From Streptomyces sp. NBC_00193 (GTDB lineage Bacteria > Actinomycetota > Actinomycetes > Streptomycetales > Streptomycetaceae): a stretch of 64,000 nt of DNA. Under the pieces are notes generated by a model. It was not told the origin of the DNA and did not search any database. It worked only from the letters and a program-made list of their open reading frames with translations. Below are positions 36,144-44,145 of this stretch, in pieces (position 1 is the stretch's first letter; each line of letters opens with the position of its first letter). The DNA is taken from contig NZ_JAPEMM010000002.1 of assembly GCF_026342735.1 (NCBI RefSeq), positions 1,178,001 to 1,242,000 on the forward strand. The letters are read 5' to 3'. Both the position numbers and the translations under genes were made by a program.

Positions 36144-37571
36144 ATGGACCACCCCCGCGCCCGGACCCTCCTCACCGTGCTGCTGCTCGCCGCGCTGACC
36201 GCCGTTCTCGTGCCCGCCGTGCGCGAGGAGGGCTACTTCGCCGACCCGGCGCGGCTCACCTGGTGGTACGCGGCCGCCTGGACGCTGTTCGGCACGGCCG
36301 CCTGGTCGCTGCGGCGGGTGCCGGAGCGGTACGTGGTCCCGCTCGTGCTGGCGGGTGCGCTGGCCGTCTGCGCGGCGGGGCTCGCCGGGCCGCCGCTGAC
36401 CAGCACCGATTCCTTCCGCTACGCCTGGGACGGGCGGGTGCAGGCCGCCGGGATCTCCCCGTACGACCACACCCCCGCCGATCCGGCGCTGCGCACCCTG
36501 CGCGACGACTGGCTGTTCCCGCGCGGCGCGGCCGCCTGCGCAGGGCCCGACCGGGTGGGCATCGAGCCGGGGGTGTGCACCCGCATCAACCGGCCCGCCG
36601 TCCACACCGTCTACCCGCCCGTCGCGGAGGGGTGGTTCGGGCTGGTCCACGCCCTGTCCCCGGCGGGCGTGCGGCACAAGGCCCTGCAGACCGGAGGGGC
36701 CCTGCTGGCGCTCGCCGTCACCGGGGCGCTGCTGCTGGTCCAGCGCCGCCGGGGCGCGCGGCCGCGTACCGCCGCGTACTGGGCCTGGTGTCCGGCGGTG
36801 GCGGTGGAGGCGGTGAACAACGCGCACGTGGACGTGCTCGCCGTCCTGCTGTCGGTGGCGGCACTGGGGGTGGTGGTGCGCCGACGCGCGCCCGGCGGCG
36901 CCCTGTTCGGGCTGGCGATCGCGGCGAAGCTGCTGCCCGCCGTGCTGCTGCCGGGCGCGCTGGCCGGCGTACGGCGGTGGCGGGACGCGGCGGCGCTGCT
37001 GCTGCCCGCGGCCGCGGTGGTGGGCCTGGCCTACCTGCCGTACGTGCTGGCCTCGCGCGCATCGGTCTTCGGCTACCTGGGCGGCTACGCCGAGGAGGAG
37101 GGGTACGAGGACCCGGGCGCGGGCGGCCGCTACGCGCTGCTGCGCCTCGTGCTCCCGGACTCCTGGTCGGTGCCCGCGGTCGCGGTCGGGATGCTGGCGG
37201 TGACGGCGTACGTCTGGCGGCGCGGGGATCCGCGGCAGCCGTGGAGCGCGGCGCTGCTGGTGACGGGCACGGCGTTCCTGCTGATGACCCCGGGGTACTC
37301 CTGGTACGCGCTGCTGCTGATCGCGCTGGTGGCGCTGGACGGCCGCGCCGAGTGGCTGGGGGTGGCGGTCGCGGGGGCGGCGGCGTACGTCTCGGTGCGC
37401 GCGCTGGGCGGGGCGACGATCCCGGTGGCGTACGGGCTGGCGGGCGCGGCCGTGCTCGTGGGGTGGGTGCTGCGGCGGCGGGCGGCGGCCCGGGGAGGGA
37501 GGGGAGTTGCCCCCGGGCCGCCGCCTCATGCTCCTCGGAGCGGTCAGCCGATGTGGAACGGGTCCCCGTAG
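36144..37571 (+). CDS. GT87/DUF2029-like polyprenyl-phosphate glycosyltransferase
   Basis: 475 residues from ATG 36144, about ten hydrophobic helices. The first loop carries the GT-C acidic motif STDSFRYAWDGRVQAAGISPYDHTPADPALRTLRDD, and a second conserved loop RINRPAVHTVYPPVAEGWF follows. GKLLP-type text occurs as AIAAKLLPAVLLPGAL. Such enzymes move mannose or similar from polyprenyl phosphate to an outside acceptor. It is divergent from the Moco oxidoreductase by 105 bp. Its 3' end overlaps the convergent chitosanase by 28 bp. Confidence 0.86.
   Translation: MDHPRARTLLTVLLLAALTAVLVPAVREEGYFADPARLTWWYAAAWTLFGTAAWSLRRVPERYVVPLVLAGALAVCAAGLAGPPLTSTDSFRYAWDGRVQAAGISPYDHTPADPALRTLRDDWLFPRGAAACAGPDRVGIEPGVCTRINRPAVHTVYPPVAEGWFGLVHALSPAGVRHKALQTGGALLALAVTGALLLVQRRRGARPRTAAYWAWCPAVAVEAVNNAHVDVLAVLLSVAALGVVVRRRAPGGALFGLAIAAKLLPAVLLPGALAGVRRWRDAAALLLPAAAVVGLAYLPYVLASRASVFGYLGGYAEEEGYEDPGAGGRYALLRLVLPDSWSVPAVAVGMLAVTAYVWRRGDPRQPWSAALLVTGTAFLLMTPGYSWYALLLIALVALDGRAEWLGVAVAGAAAYVSVRALGGATIPVAYGLAGAAVLVGWVLRRRAAARGGRGVAPGPPPHAPRSGQPMWNGSP
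37481..37525 (-). terminator. Terminator-like hairpin after chitosanase gene
   Basis: A perfect 15-bp inverted repeat (37481-37495 and 37511-37525, 15-nt loop) lies just past the chitosanase stop on the minus strand, inside the 3' coding part of the GT87 gene. It probably ends the chitosanase transcript. Confidence 0.6.
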
Positions 37572-38389
37572 ACCTTCCAGTCCAGGGGGGTGTTGAGGTT
37601 GAGGTTGCCCTTCTTGAGCCACACCCGCTGGGCCGTGTCGACGCGGCTGGTGTCGCTGTGCGCCTCCTCCTGCTTCATCGCCCAGACCCGGGCGTCGAGG
37701 AAGGCGTTGAGCCAGGTGGTCTCGTTGCCGCCCTGGGCCGGGGGCTTGGCCTTGGTCAGGGCGCGCTTGCGGATGTTGCGGAAGCTGGTGGAGTCGTCGC
37801 CGTTGCCGTGCATGACGATGGCGTCGTAGTAGGTGAACTGCCCGAGCACGCCGACCCCGTCGGCCTTGCCCTGCTTCACGGCCGGGTTGAAGTAGACCCG
37901 GTCGCGCTCGTGGTTCTGGGCCTTCTTGAAGTCGGAGTCGGAGGCCGCCTTCACCCAGTCCTTGGTGAAGTTGGGGTCGAGGCCGGCGTGCGAATCGCTG
38001 CCGTCGACCTTCCGCAGGGCGGGGAGGTACTTGGCGAGGACGTTGCCCGGCTTGATCTGCGTGTAGTACTCGACGAGTTCGAGCATGTCGTGGGTGCCGG
38101 AACAGAAGCCGATGATGCCGGCCGTGTAGCCGCGGCCGTCGTCTATGTCCTCGATGTACTTGTACTGCGCCTTCCAGTTCAGCGAGGAGTTCTCGGCGCT
38201 GGAGACGATCTGCATGGCGATGTCCTTCTTCGCCGGGTCGTCGAGTCCGACGGCGGCGGCCGACACCTCCGCGGAGGCGGGTGCCGCGGTGGGGGCGGCG
38301 GCCGTCGCGTGGGCGGTGACGGGCACGGCGAGAAGGGCGGCGCCGAGCAAGGTACTGACGGCCAGTCGCTTGCGGTGGGGGGTGAACAC
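37544..38389 (-). CDS. csn: Secreted GH46 chitosanase
   Basis: 281 residues from GTG 38389, with GGAGG four bases upstream. The signal peptide VSTLLGAALLAVPVTAHATA ends near residue 30, followed by an Ala/Pro linker. The GH46 active site is present: catalytic Glu in IVSSAENSSLNWK (about 66) and catalytic Asp in EDIDDGRGYTAGIIGFCSGTHDM (about 84). The rest is conserved, ending PLDWKVYGDPFHIG. It endo-hydrolyses chitosan outside the cell. A palindromic element at 38428 suggests control by a ROK-type CsnR-like repressor (from family knowledge). Confidence 0.95.
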   Translation of the reverse strand: MFTPHRKRLAVSTLLGAALLAVPVTAHATAAAPTAAPASAEVSAAAVGLDDPAKKDIAMQIVSSAENSSLNWKAQYKYIEDIDDGRGYTAGIIGFCSGTHDMLELVEYYTQIKPGNVLAKYLPALRKVDGSDSHAGLDPNFTKDWVKAASDSDFKKAQNHERDRVYFNPAVKQGKADGVGVLGQFTYYDAIVMHGNGDDSTSFRNIRKRALTKAKPPAQGGNETTWLNAFLDARVWAMKQEEAHSDTSRVDTAQRVWLKKGNLNLNTPLDWKVYGDPFHIG

Positions 38390-38427
38390 AGTGCCTCCAT
38401 GAGGGAGTTGATGCTCGGGCGACTTCG

Positions 38428-38443
38428 TTAGGAAACTTTACTA
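38428..38443. promoter_or_regulatory. Candidate CsnR-like operator upstream of chitosanase
   Basis: TTAGGAAACTTTACTA is an imperfect palindrome: TAGGAAA, central C, TTTACTA, one mismatch. It lies about 40 bp upstream of the chitosanase start. It resembles, from memory, the operator of CsnR ahead of Streptomyces csn genes. Confidence 0.5.
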
Positions 38444-38628
38444 CCAGAAGTCCCGCCACCTCAAGGGCCCGGCACGACCCACCCGCACCGGATGGAGTGC
38501 GATACACCCGCCCCTGGCACATGAGAGGCTGCCCGGGGCATGATTACGCAGATGCGGCCTATTTTGGCCATTGAAAGCTCAGATACGTGATCAACGGCGC
38601 GAGCACGACGCAGGAGAGGGAGGCACCG

Positions 38629-39329
38629 ATGGCCGTCCTCGTCATCGGAGACGCACCGACCGCCGCCATCGAGGCGGCCGGGCTGCGGATCCACCCGTGC
38701 CGGCCCGGCGCCGACGCCCCCTGCCGGCCACCCTCACCGGGATCGACGCGCTGGTCCTCTCCCCCGGCGCCACCCCCGCCGCCCTCCCCCTCGTCGGGCC
38801 GGCACTGGCCGCCGAAGTGCCCGTCCTCGCCCTGGGCGAGGGAGCCCGGCTGCTCACCGAGGCGGCGGGCACGGACGGCACCGGCGGCGGCAGCGCCGAT
38901 CCGCTGCTCGGCGACGGCTCCGCGCCGCACGGGTTCCGGGTGGGCGCCAGCGCCTGGGGGCTCCCCGTCCCCGACGAGGCCGACTGCGAACTGCTGCGCC
39001 GCTTCGCCGAGTTGGTCGCCGAGCGGGCCGAAACCACCGCCACCCGCGCCTTCTTCACGCCCCGGGCCGCCGCCTGGGAGGAGCGGTTCGCCCACCAGAC
39101 ACCGGCGTACGAGGCCGCCGTCGCCCGGATGCGGCTGCGCCCCGGGCAGCGCGCGCTGCTCTTCCACCCCTCCGGGCGGGCGGAGCGCGCGGCCCGCCAC
39201 GGGCGCGCCGTCAGCCCCGACGACCCGCTGGCCGAGCCGAACCTCCGCCCGGCCCTCGAAGCGGCGGGCTGGCACGTGGCCACGTACGAGGACGCCCCCA
39301 GCCACTTCCTGACCCGCGCCACCCGCTGA
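38629..39329 (+). pseudogene. Frameshifted, internally deleted GATase-like/methyltransferase remnant
   Basis: A good start (ATG 38629 after GGGAGG) reads MAVLVIGDAPTAAIEAAGLRIHPCRPGADAP, then the frame is lost at a C5 run (38717-38721). One extra C would restore LPATLTGIDALVLSPGATPAALPLVG. The restored protein would have a glutamine-amidotransferase-like N-terminal part. Next is RAAAWEERFAHQTPAYEAAVARMRLRPGQRAL, the usual start of a class I methyltransferase, joined directly to LLFHPSGRAERAARHG...GWHVATYEDAPSHFLTRA, its usual end. The SAM-binding middle is missing. So there are two lesions, beside an IS30. Confidence 0.7.
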
Positions 39330-39341
39330 CGGCGAATTCCA

Positions 39342-40627
39342 GGGGTCGTTGCAACACAAGTGGTCAACTGGCTGTGGCCAGGAGCTTAGCGAGGCGCTCG
39401 GCCGGGGTTTCCCAGCCGAGCGTTTTGCGTGGGCGGCCGTTGAGTTCGGCGGCAACGGTGTCCAGATGGTTGCGGGGGTGGACCGCGAGGTCGGTGCCTT
39501 TGGGGAAGTACTGGCGCAGCAGGCCATTCGTGTTCTCGTTCGACCCGCGCTGCCAGGGACTGGCCGGGTCACAGAAGTAGACCGGGACGTCGGTGGCTAG
39601 GGTGAACGCCTTGTGCGAGGCCATCTCCGAGCCCTGGTCCCAGGTTAGGGATCGTTTCAGGTGCGGCGGAAGCGACGATATGGCCTCGACCAGCGCGTTC
39701 TTCGTGCTGCCCGCAGTGTGGTCGTGGGGCAGTGGGGCGAGCATCACGTAGCGGGTGCTGCGCTCGACGAGCGTGGCGATCGCGGACTTGCCGTCCTTGC
39801 CGATGATCAGATCGCCCTCCCAATGGCCGGGAACGGCCCGGTCAGCGACCTCGGCCGGACGCTCACTGATCATCACCATGCCCGTGATCGCACGGGGCTG
39901 GCGCTTGTGGGACTGCCGGTGCGGCCGGCGCATGGCCCGCCCGGTCCGCAGGGCCCGGGTGAGTTCCCGACGGAGTTCTCCGCGGCCCTGGACGTAGAGG
40001 GCCTGGTAGATCGTCTCGTGGACCACGTGCATCTCCGGCTGGTCGGGGAAGACGGCCCGTAGAGCGTGACAGATCTGTTCTGGGCTCCAGCGCAGTTCAA
40101 GGCGCTGCTGGATGAACTCGCGCAGGTCGGGGTTCTGGCCGAGCTTGCCGGGCTTCGGACGAGGCCTGCGCTGTTCGGCCCGACGGTGGGCGGCATGTGG
40201 CCGGTAGACCCACTGGCCGTTTGACCACAAGGCGCTGTTGCGGCGTATCTCGCGGCTCACTGTCGAGGGGCTGCGGCCCAGCTCGGCGGCTATCTGCCGG
40301 ATCGACGCCTTCTCCCGTAGCCGGTCGGCGATGTGGATGCGGTCCGTCTCCCGGAGATACCGCGACGGGCCGGGAGCCGAAGCCTCCACGGTGATCGGAG
40401 GCTTCGGCTTCCCCCACGGCGGCGAGTGCCAGCCGTTGCGCCAGCGCTTGCCGGTCCGCACGTTGATCCCGACGATCCGGCACGCTTCCGTGTTGCTGTG
40501 TCCCTGGCGCATGAGCTGGAGATATACCTCCCGCTCACGCATCAGAGGGCCACCGCCCCCAGGCCCCCGGTTCTCTCTGATCTTGAAGTCCATCGCACCC
40601 CTTGAACTGGGGTGTTGCGACGACCAC
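39342..40627. mobile_element. IS30-family insertion sequence
   Basis: The element is about 1.29 kb, bounded by 16-bp terminal inverted repeats: GGGGTCGTTGCAACAC at 39342-39357 and the complement of GTGGTCGTCGCAACAC at 40612-40627 (14 of 16 match). It encloses one transposase. I see no clear 2-3 bp target duplication, so it may be old or the ends may be off by a base or two. Confidence 0.85.
39364..40593 (-). CDS. IS30-family transposase
   Basis: 409 residues, full length for IS30 transposases, no frameshift. The N-terminal helix-turn-helix blocks (LMRQGHSNTEACRIVGINVRTGKRW; ASIRQIAAELGRSPSTVSREIRRN) bind the ends. The DDE catalytic domain reads GHWEGDLIIGKDGKSAIATLVERSTRYVML (first Asp), LTWDQGSEMASHK (second Asp) and SPWQRGSNENTNGLLRQYFPKGTDL (Glu). 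ATG 40593 follows AAGGGGTG. It appears intact, so the element may still move. Confidence 0.95.
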   Translation of the reverse strand: MDFKIRENRGPGGGGPLMREREVYLQLMRQGHSNTEACRIVGINVRTGKRWRNGWHSPPWGKPKPPITVEASAPGPSRYLRETDRIHIADRLREKASIRQIAAELGRSPSTVSREIRRNSALWSNGQWVYRPHAAHRRAEQRRPRPKPGKLGQNPDLREFIQQRLELRWSPEQICHALRAVFPDQPEMHVVHETIYQALYVQGRGELRRELTRALRTGRAMRRPHRQSHKRQPRAITGMVMISERPAEVADRAVPGHWEGDLIIGKDGKSAIATLVERSTRYVMLAPLPHDHTAGSTKNALVEAISSLPPHLKRSLTWDQGSEMASHKAFTLATDVPVYFCDPASPWQRGSNENTNGLLRQYFPKGTDLAVHPRNHLDTVAAELNGRPRKTLGWETPAERLAKLLATAS

Positions 40628-40678
40628 TAGAACTCAAGGACCGGGCGGGGCTTCGGTCGGGATTCGGTCGGGCTTCGG

Positions 40679-41308
40679 TCAGGCTCCGGAGCGGCCGGCG
40701 GGGTGGGCCGCCAGGCGGGCCTGCAGGCCCCGCTTCGCTTCCGGCCACTCGGGGCGCGTCAGCGAGTACACCGCCGTATCGCGGATCCAGCCGTCCCGCA
40801 TGACCATGTGGTGCCGCAGTACGCCCTCGTGCTGCGCGCCCAGCCGGGTGATCGCGGCCCGCGACTTCGCGTTCCGCACGTCCGTGAGCAGCTCGACCCG
40901 GTTCATGCCCATGACCTCGAAGGCGTGCGTCAGCATCAGGAGCTTCGCCTCCGCGTTCGCTCCGCTGCGCTGCCGGGACGCGGCCAGGAAGGTCCAGCCG
41001 ATCTCCAGCCGCCGGTTCGCGGTGTTGATCACCATCAGCCGGGTGGACCCGATGACCCGCCCCGTCTCCGCGTCCACCGTCGCGTACGGGATCTGCGTGC
41101 CCGCCGCCCGCGCCGCGACCGCGTCCTCGATGAAGCCCCGGACGTCGTCGGGGTGCGGGACGATCGTCACCGCGAGCTCCCAGAGGCTGCCGTCGCGGAC
41201 CGCCTCGCACAGCCCGTCGTGGTGCCGCAGTTCGAGCGGCTCCAGCCGCACCCGCTCTCCGGCCAGTACCGCCGTCGCCACCGCGCCGTCCACCGCCGCC
41301 TGATCCAT
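40679..41308 (-). CDS. GNAT N-acetyltransferase (RimJ/RimL type)
   Basis: 209 residues. GNAT pattern: RLEPLELRHHDGLCEAVRDGSLWEL, IPYATVDAETGRVIGSTRLMVINTANRRLEIGWTFL, an acetyl-CoA region QRSGANAEAKLLMLTHAFEVMGMNRVELLTDVRNAKSRAAITRLGAQHEGVLRHHMVMRDGWIRDTAVYSLTRPEW. This is the RimJ/RimL group that acetylates protein N-termini or small amines. It lies alone, 51 bp past the IS30 end, on the minus strand. The substrate is not known. Confidence 0.91.
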   Translation of the reverse strand: MDQAAVDGAVATAVLAGERVRLEPLELRHHDGLCEAVRDGSLWELAVTIVPHPDDVRGFIEDAVAARAAGTQIPYATVDAETGRVIGSTRLMVINTANRRLEIGWTFLAASRQRSGANAEAKLLMLTHAFEVMGMNRVELLTDVRNAKSRAAITRLGAQHEGVLRHHMVMRDGWIRDTAVYSLTRPEWPEAKRGLQARLAAHPAGRSGA

Positions 41309-41398
41309 CCCGACCTGCCGTTTCTCGTGTTGCGCGCCGCCCCGAGGACCCTACCGGGCACTACCGGTCGTCCTCGAAGGGGTTTTCTGCCGGCCCGG

Positions 41399-42487
41399 TC
41401 AGAGCCAGCCGTTGCGCCGGAAGCCCCGGTGGATGACGAAGCACGCGACGGCCATCACCCCGAGCACGAGGGGATATCCGTAGGTCCAGTGCAGTTCGGG
41501 CATGTGCTCGAAGTTCATGCCGTAGACCCCGCAGACCATCGTCGGAACGGCGACGATGGCCGCCCACGCGGTGATCTTGCGCATGTCCTCGTTCTGGGCG
41601 ACGGTCACCTGCGCGAGATGGGCCTGCAGTATCGAGTCCAGGAGGGCGTCGTACGCGGCGATCTGGTCGGTGGCACGGGTCAGATGGTCGGCGACGTCCC
41701 GGAAGTACGTGCGCATCTCCGGCGGGATGACCGGGATCGGCTGCGTGCTCAGCTGCTGGAGCGGGCGGCTCAGCGGGGCCACCGCCCTGCGCAGTTCCAG
41801 CAGTTCGCGCTTGAGCTGGTAGATCCGGCCGGCGTCCCCGCGGCCGCCGTGCTCGCTGAAGACCATGGTCTCGACATCGTCTATGTCGTTCTGCACCGCG
41901 TCCGTGACGGCCACGTACTCGTCGACCACGTGGTCGGCCAGCGCGTGCAGGACGGCGACCGGCCCCTTGGCCACGTGCTCGGGGAGCGCCTCCAGCTCCT
42001 CGCGGACCGACCCCAGGGTGCCGCGGCCGCCGTGCCGGATGGTGATGACGAAGTCGGCGCCGGCGAAGGCCATGAGCTCGCCGGTCTCCACCACCTCGCT
42101 GGTCGCGGTCAGTTCCTCGTGCTCCACGTACCGCACGGTCTTGAACACGGCGAAGAGGGTGTCGTCGTAGCGCTCGATCTTGGGCCGCTGGTGGGCCTGG
42201 ACCGCGTCCCCGACGGCGAGCGGGTGCAGGCCGAGCAGCTCGGCGAGCCCGGCGAACTCCTCCTGCGAGGGCTCGTGCAGCCCGATCCAGACGAAGCCCT
42301 CGCCCGTCTTGCGGACCCGGCGCAGCGCCTCGCCCACATCGGCGTGGCCGTGGCCGTCCTGGCGCACGCCCTCCCGGTAGACGATGCAGTTGACGACGGC
42401 GCTGCCGAGCGGGGAGCGGGCCGGGTGACTGAGGTCGACGGTCCGCCGGTAGGTACGGCGCACGGCCCGGCGCAGGTTGCTGAACAT
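41399..42487 (-). CDS. corA: CorA-family magnesium/cobalt channel
   Basis: 362 residues from ATG 42487; a TTG two codons earlier and a longer 18-codon extension are less likely. The cytosolic funnel is followed by two C-terminal helices: ITAWAAIVAVPTMVCGVYGMNFEHMPEL has the signature YGMNF just after TM1, and YPLVLGVMAVACFVIHRGF is TM2. It forms a pentameric Mg2+ channel in the membrane. The positively charged N-terminus and a short RRNGWL tail agree with the family. Monocistronic. Confidence 0.94.
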   Translation of the reverse strand: MFSNLRRAVRRTYRRTVDLSHPARSPLGSAVVNCIVYREGVRQDGHGHADVGEALRRVRKTGEGFVWIGLHEPSQEEFAGLAELLGLHPLAVGDAVQAHQRPKIERYDDTLFAVFKTVRYVEHEELTATSEVVETGELMAFAGADFVITIRHGGRGTLGSVREELEALPEHVAKGPVAVLHALADHVVDEYVAVTDAVQNDIDDVETMVFSEHGGRGDAGRIYQLKRELLELRRAVAPLSRPLQQLSTQPIPVIPPEMRTYFRDVADHLTRATDQIAAYDALLDSILQAHLAQVTVAQNEDMRKITAWAAIVAVPTMVCGVYGMNFEHMPELHWTYGYPLVLGVMAVACFVIHRGFRRNGWL

Positions 42488-42595
42488 GGACAACGGACGT
42501 ACTCCCCTTCGGCGGATCAGCGGCCAGTGTGCCACCGGCACGCGGACGCCACGAACGCCCTACGCTCGGGCCTTCGCTCCCGGGGCCCGTCCTCG

Positions 42596-42669
42596 GGCCC
42601 CGGCTTCAGGGCCCCGGCCTCGCGGTCCCGCCCTCAGGCCCCCGACCTCAGGCCCCGGCTTCAGGGCCC
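42596..42669. repeat. GC-rich direct repeat in corA upstream spacer
   Basis: The 19-mer GGCCCCGGCTTCAGGGCCC occurs at 42596-42614 and again at 42651-42669. CCTC(A/G)GGCCC decamers occur between and after them (42591, 42632, 42647, 42689). The region lies between the corA and HTH-TOBE genes; no coding signal of its own. Confidence 0.7.
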
Positions 42670-42690
42670 GCGCCCGCGAGCCCTCCCGCC

Positions 42691-43083
42691 TCAGGCCCGG
42701 TCGATGAAGACGCTCGTGGACTTCACCCGTGCCGTCGCCCTCGCTCCGACCTCCAGGCCGAGTTCCTCCACGGCCTCCCGGGTCAGCAGCGACACGACGC
42801 GGTGCGGTCCGGCCTGGATCTCCACCTGCGCGTCGACCGTGCCCAGTTTCACGCCCGTCACGATGCCGGGGAAGGCGTTGCGCGCCGAGGTGTACGGTGC
42901 CCCGTCGCCGTCGCCGCCCTCCTGCGCGACCTCCACGCAGAACGCGGCGAGGTCCGGCCCGTCGACCATCCGCCGGGTACCGTCCCGATGCGTCGGGAAC
43001 CTTTCCGCGTCGGCCCACCGTCGGGCCGTGTCTACGCTGACGCCGAGCAGCCGCGCCGCCTGGCCGATGGTGTAGGACTCCAT
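42691..43083 (-). CDS. HTH-TOBE (Mop-like) molybdate-responsive protein
   Basis: 130 residues. The N-terminus MESYTIGQAARLLGVSVDTARRWADAERFPTHRDGTRRMVDGPDLAAFCVEV is an excisionase/MerR-like helix-turn-helix. The C-terminus NAFPGIVTGVKLGTVDAQVEIQAGPHRVVSLLTREAVEELGLEVGARATARVKSTSVFIDRA is a TOBE/Mop domain that binds molybdate or tungstate. This fusion is a known molybdate sensor or Mo-pterin binding protein type. It may govern molybdate uptake or Moco use, possibly with the Moco oxidoreductase 7 kb away (inference). Confidence 0.9.
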   Translation of the reverse strand: MESYTIGQAARLLGVSVDTARRWADAERFPTHRDGTRRMVDGPDLAAFCVEVAQEGGDGDGAPYTSARNAFPGIVTGVKLGTVDAQVEIQAGPHRVVSLLTREAVEELGLEVGARATARVKSTSVFIDRA

Positions 43084-43163
43084 GCCCGCAGCCTAAGCCC
43101 TCCCCCGGCCGGTCCTCGCAGGCCAAGGCGCCCGTCCGGCCCGCGCGCGGTTCCCGGGTCCGC

Positions 43164-44075
43164 TCAGAAGGACCCGTCCTGGCCGAGCGCCTGCGCGGCC
43201 GCCCGCGTGACCGCCTCCGCCACCATCGACAGCGCGGGCGAGTCCAGCTTCCACTGCTGCCAGTACAGCGGGATCTCCAGGCTCCGCCCGGGCGCGATCA
43301 CCACCAGCTCCCCCGCCTCCAGCAACGGGTCGGCCTGCACCATCGGCAGCATCGCCCAGCCCAGTCCGGCGGTCGCCGCGTCGCAGAACCCCTCCGACGT
43401 CGGCACGTAGTGACGTACGGCGGACGCCCTGGCCGCCGCGTCCCCCGTCAGGACCCGCACGAACTCGTCCTGGAGCAGGTCCAGCCGGTCGAACACGACG
43501 ACCGGAGCCTTCCGCAGGTCCCGCTCCACCGCGTCGCGCAGGTGCCGCGCCGCGAACTCCGGGCTCGCCACCGGCAGGTACCGCACGAGCCCCAGCCTGC
43601 GCACCGTGCACCCCGCCACGGGCACCGGCTGCGAGGTGACCGCGGCCATCACGCGCCCGTCCCGCAGCAGTTCGGTCGCGTGCGCCTCGTCCTCCCGGTG
43701 CAGTTCGAAGCAGACCGGCGGATCCTGCGGCACCCCCGTCAGCGCGGGCAGGAACCACGTGGCCAGCGAGTCCGCGTTGACCGCGATCGGCAGCCGCACC
43801 GGTCCCAGGCCCTCGGCCATGCCCAGCTCGGCCCGCGCGTCGCGCTCCAGCCGGACGAGCTGCCGCGCGAAGCGGACGAGGACCTCCCCCGATTCGGTCG
43901 CCTGCACGGGCTTGGTCCGCATCAGCAGTACCCGCCCGGTCCGCTGTTCCAACGCCTTGACGCGTTGACTGACGGCGGAGGGGGTCACGTGCAGGGCGGC
44001 GGCCGCCGCGTCGAAGGTGCCCTCGTCGATCACCGCGAGCAGGGTCCGCACCTGGTCCACAGGCAGCTCATCCAT
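43164..44075 (-). CDS. LysR-family ArgP-type regulator
   Basis: 303 residues from ATG 44075. The start LPVDQVRTLLAVIDEGTFDAAAAALHVTPSAVSQRVKALEQRTGRVLLMRTKPVQATESGEVLVRFARQL is the ArgP/IciA winged helix; ArgP-type FELHREDEAHATELLRDGRVMAAVTSQPVPVAGC follows. It is divergent from an exporter of the LysE/ArgO family 70 bp away, the classical regulator-exporter pair. It probably activates the exporter when basic amino acids build up. No ribosome site precedes it, and TACCAT sits 10-15 bases upstream, consistent with a near-leaderless message. Confidence 0.91.
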   Translation of the reverse strand: MDELPVDQVRTLLAVIDEGTFDAAAAALHVTPSAVSQRVKALEQRTGRVLLMRTKPVQATESGEVLVRFARQLVRLERDARAELGMAEGLGPVRLPIAVNADSLATWFLPALTGVPQDPPVCFELHREDEAHATELLRDGRVMAAVTSQPVPVAGCTVRRLGLVRYLPVASPEFAARHLRDAVERDLRKAPVVVFDRLDLLQDEFVRVLTGDAAARASAVRHYVPTSEGFCDAATAGLGWAMLPMVQADPLLEAGELVVIAPGRSLEIPLYWQQWKLDSPALSMVAEAVTRAAAQALGQDGSF

Positions 44076-44145
44076 CACAGCGGCTAATGGTAGGTAAGAA
44101 TCTTTAGCTGTACTCCTCGCCGCGCCGCTGCCTACGGTCGAAGAC

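Noticed and set aside
37572..38522. One giant minus-strand protein covering 34776-38522
   Set aside because: The upstream part is a frame-shadow of the GT87 and chitosanase genes; the Moco-oxidoreductase begins at about 36038.
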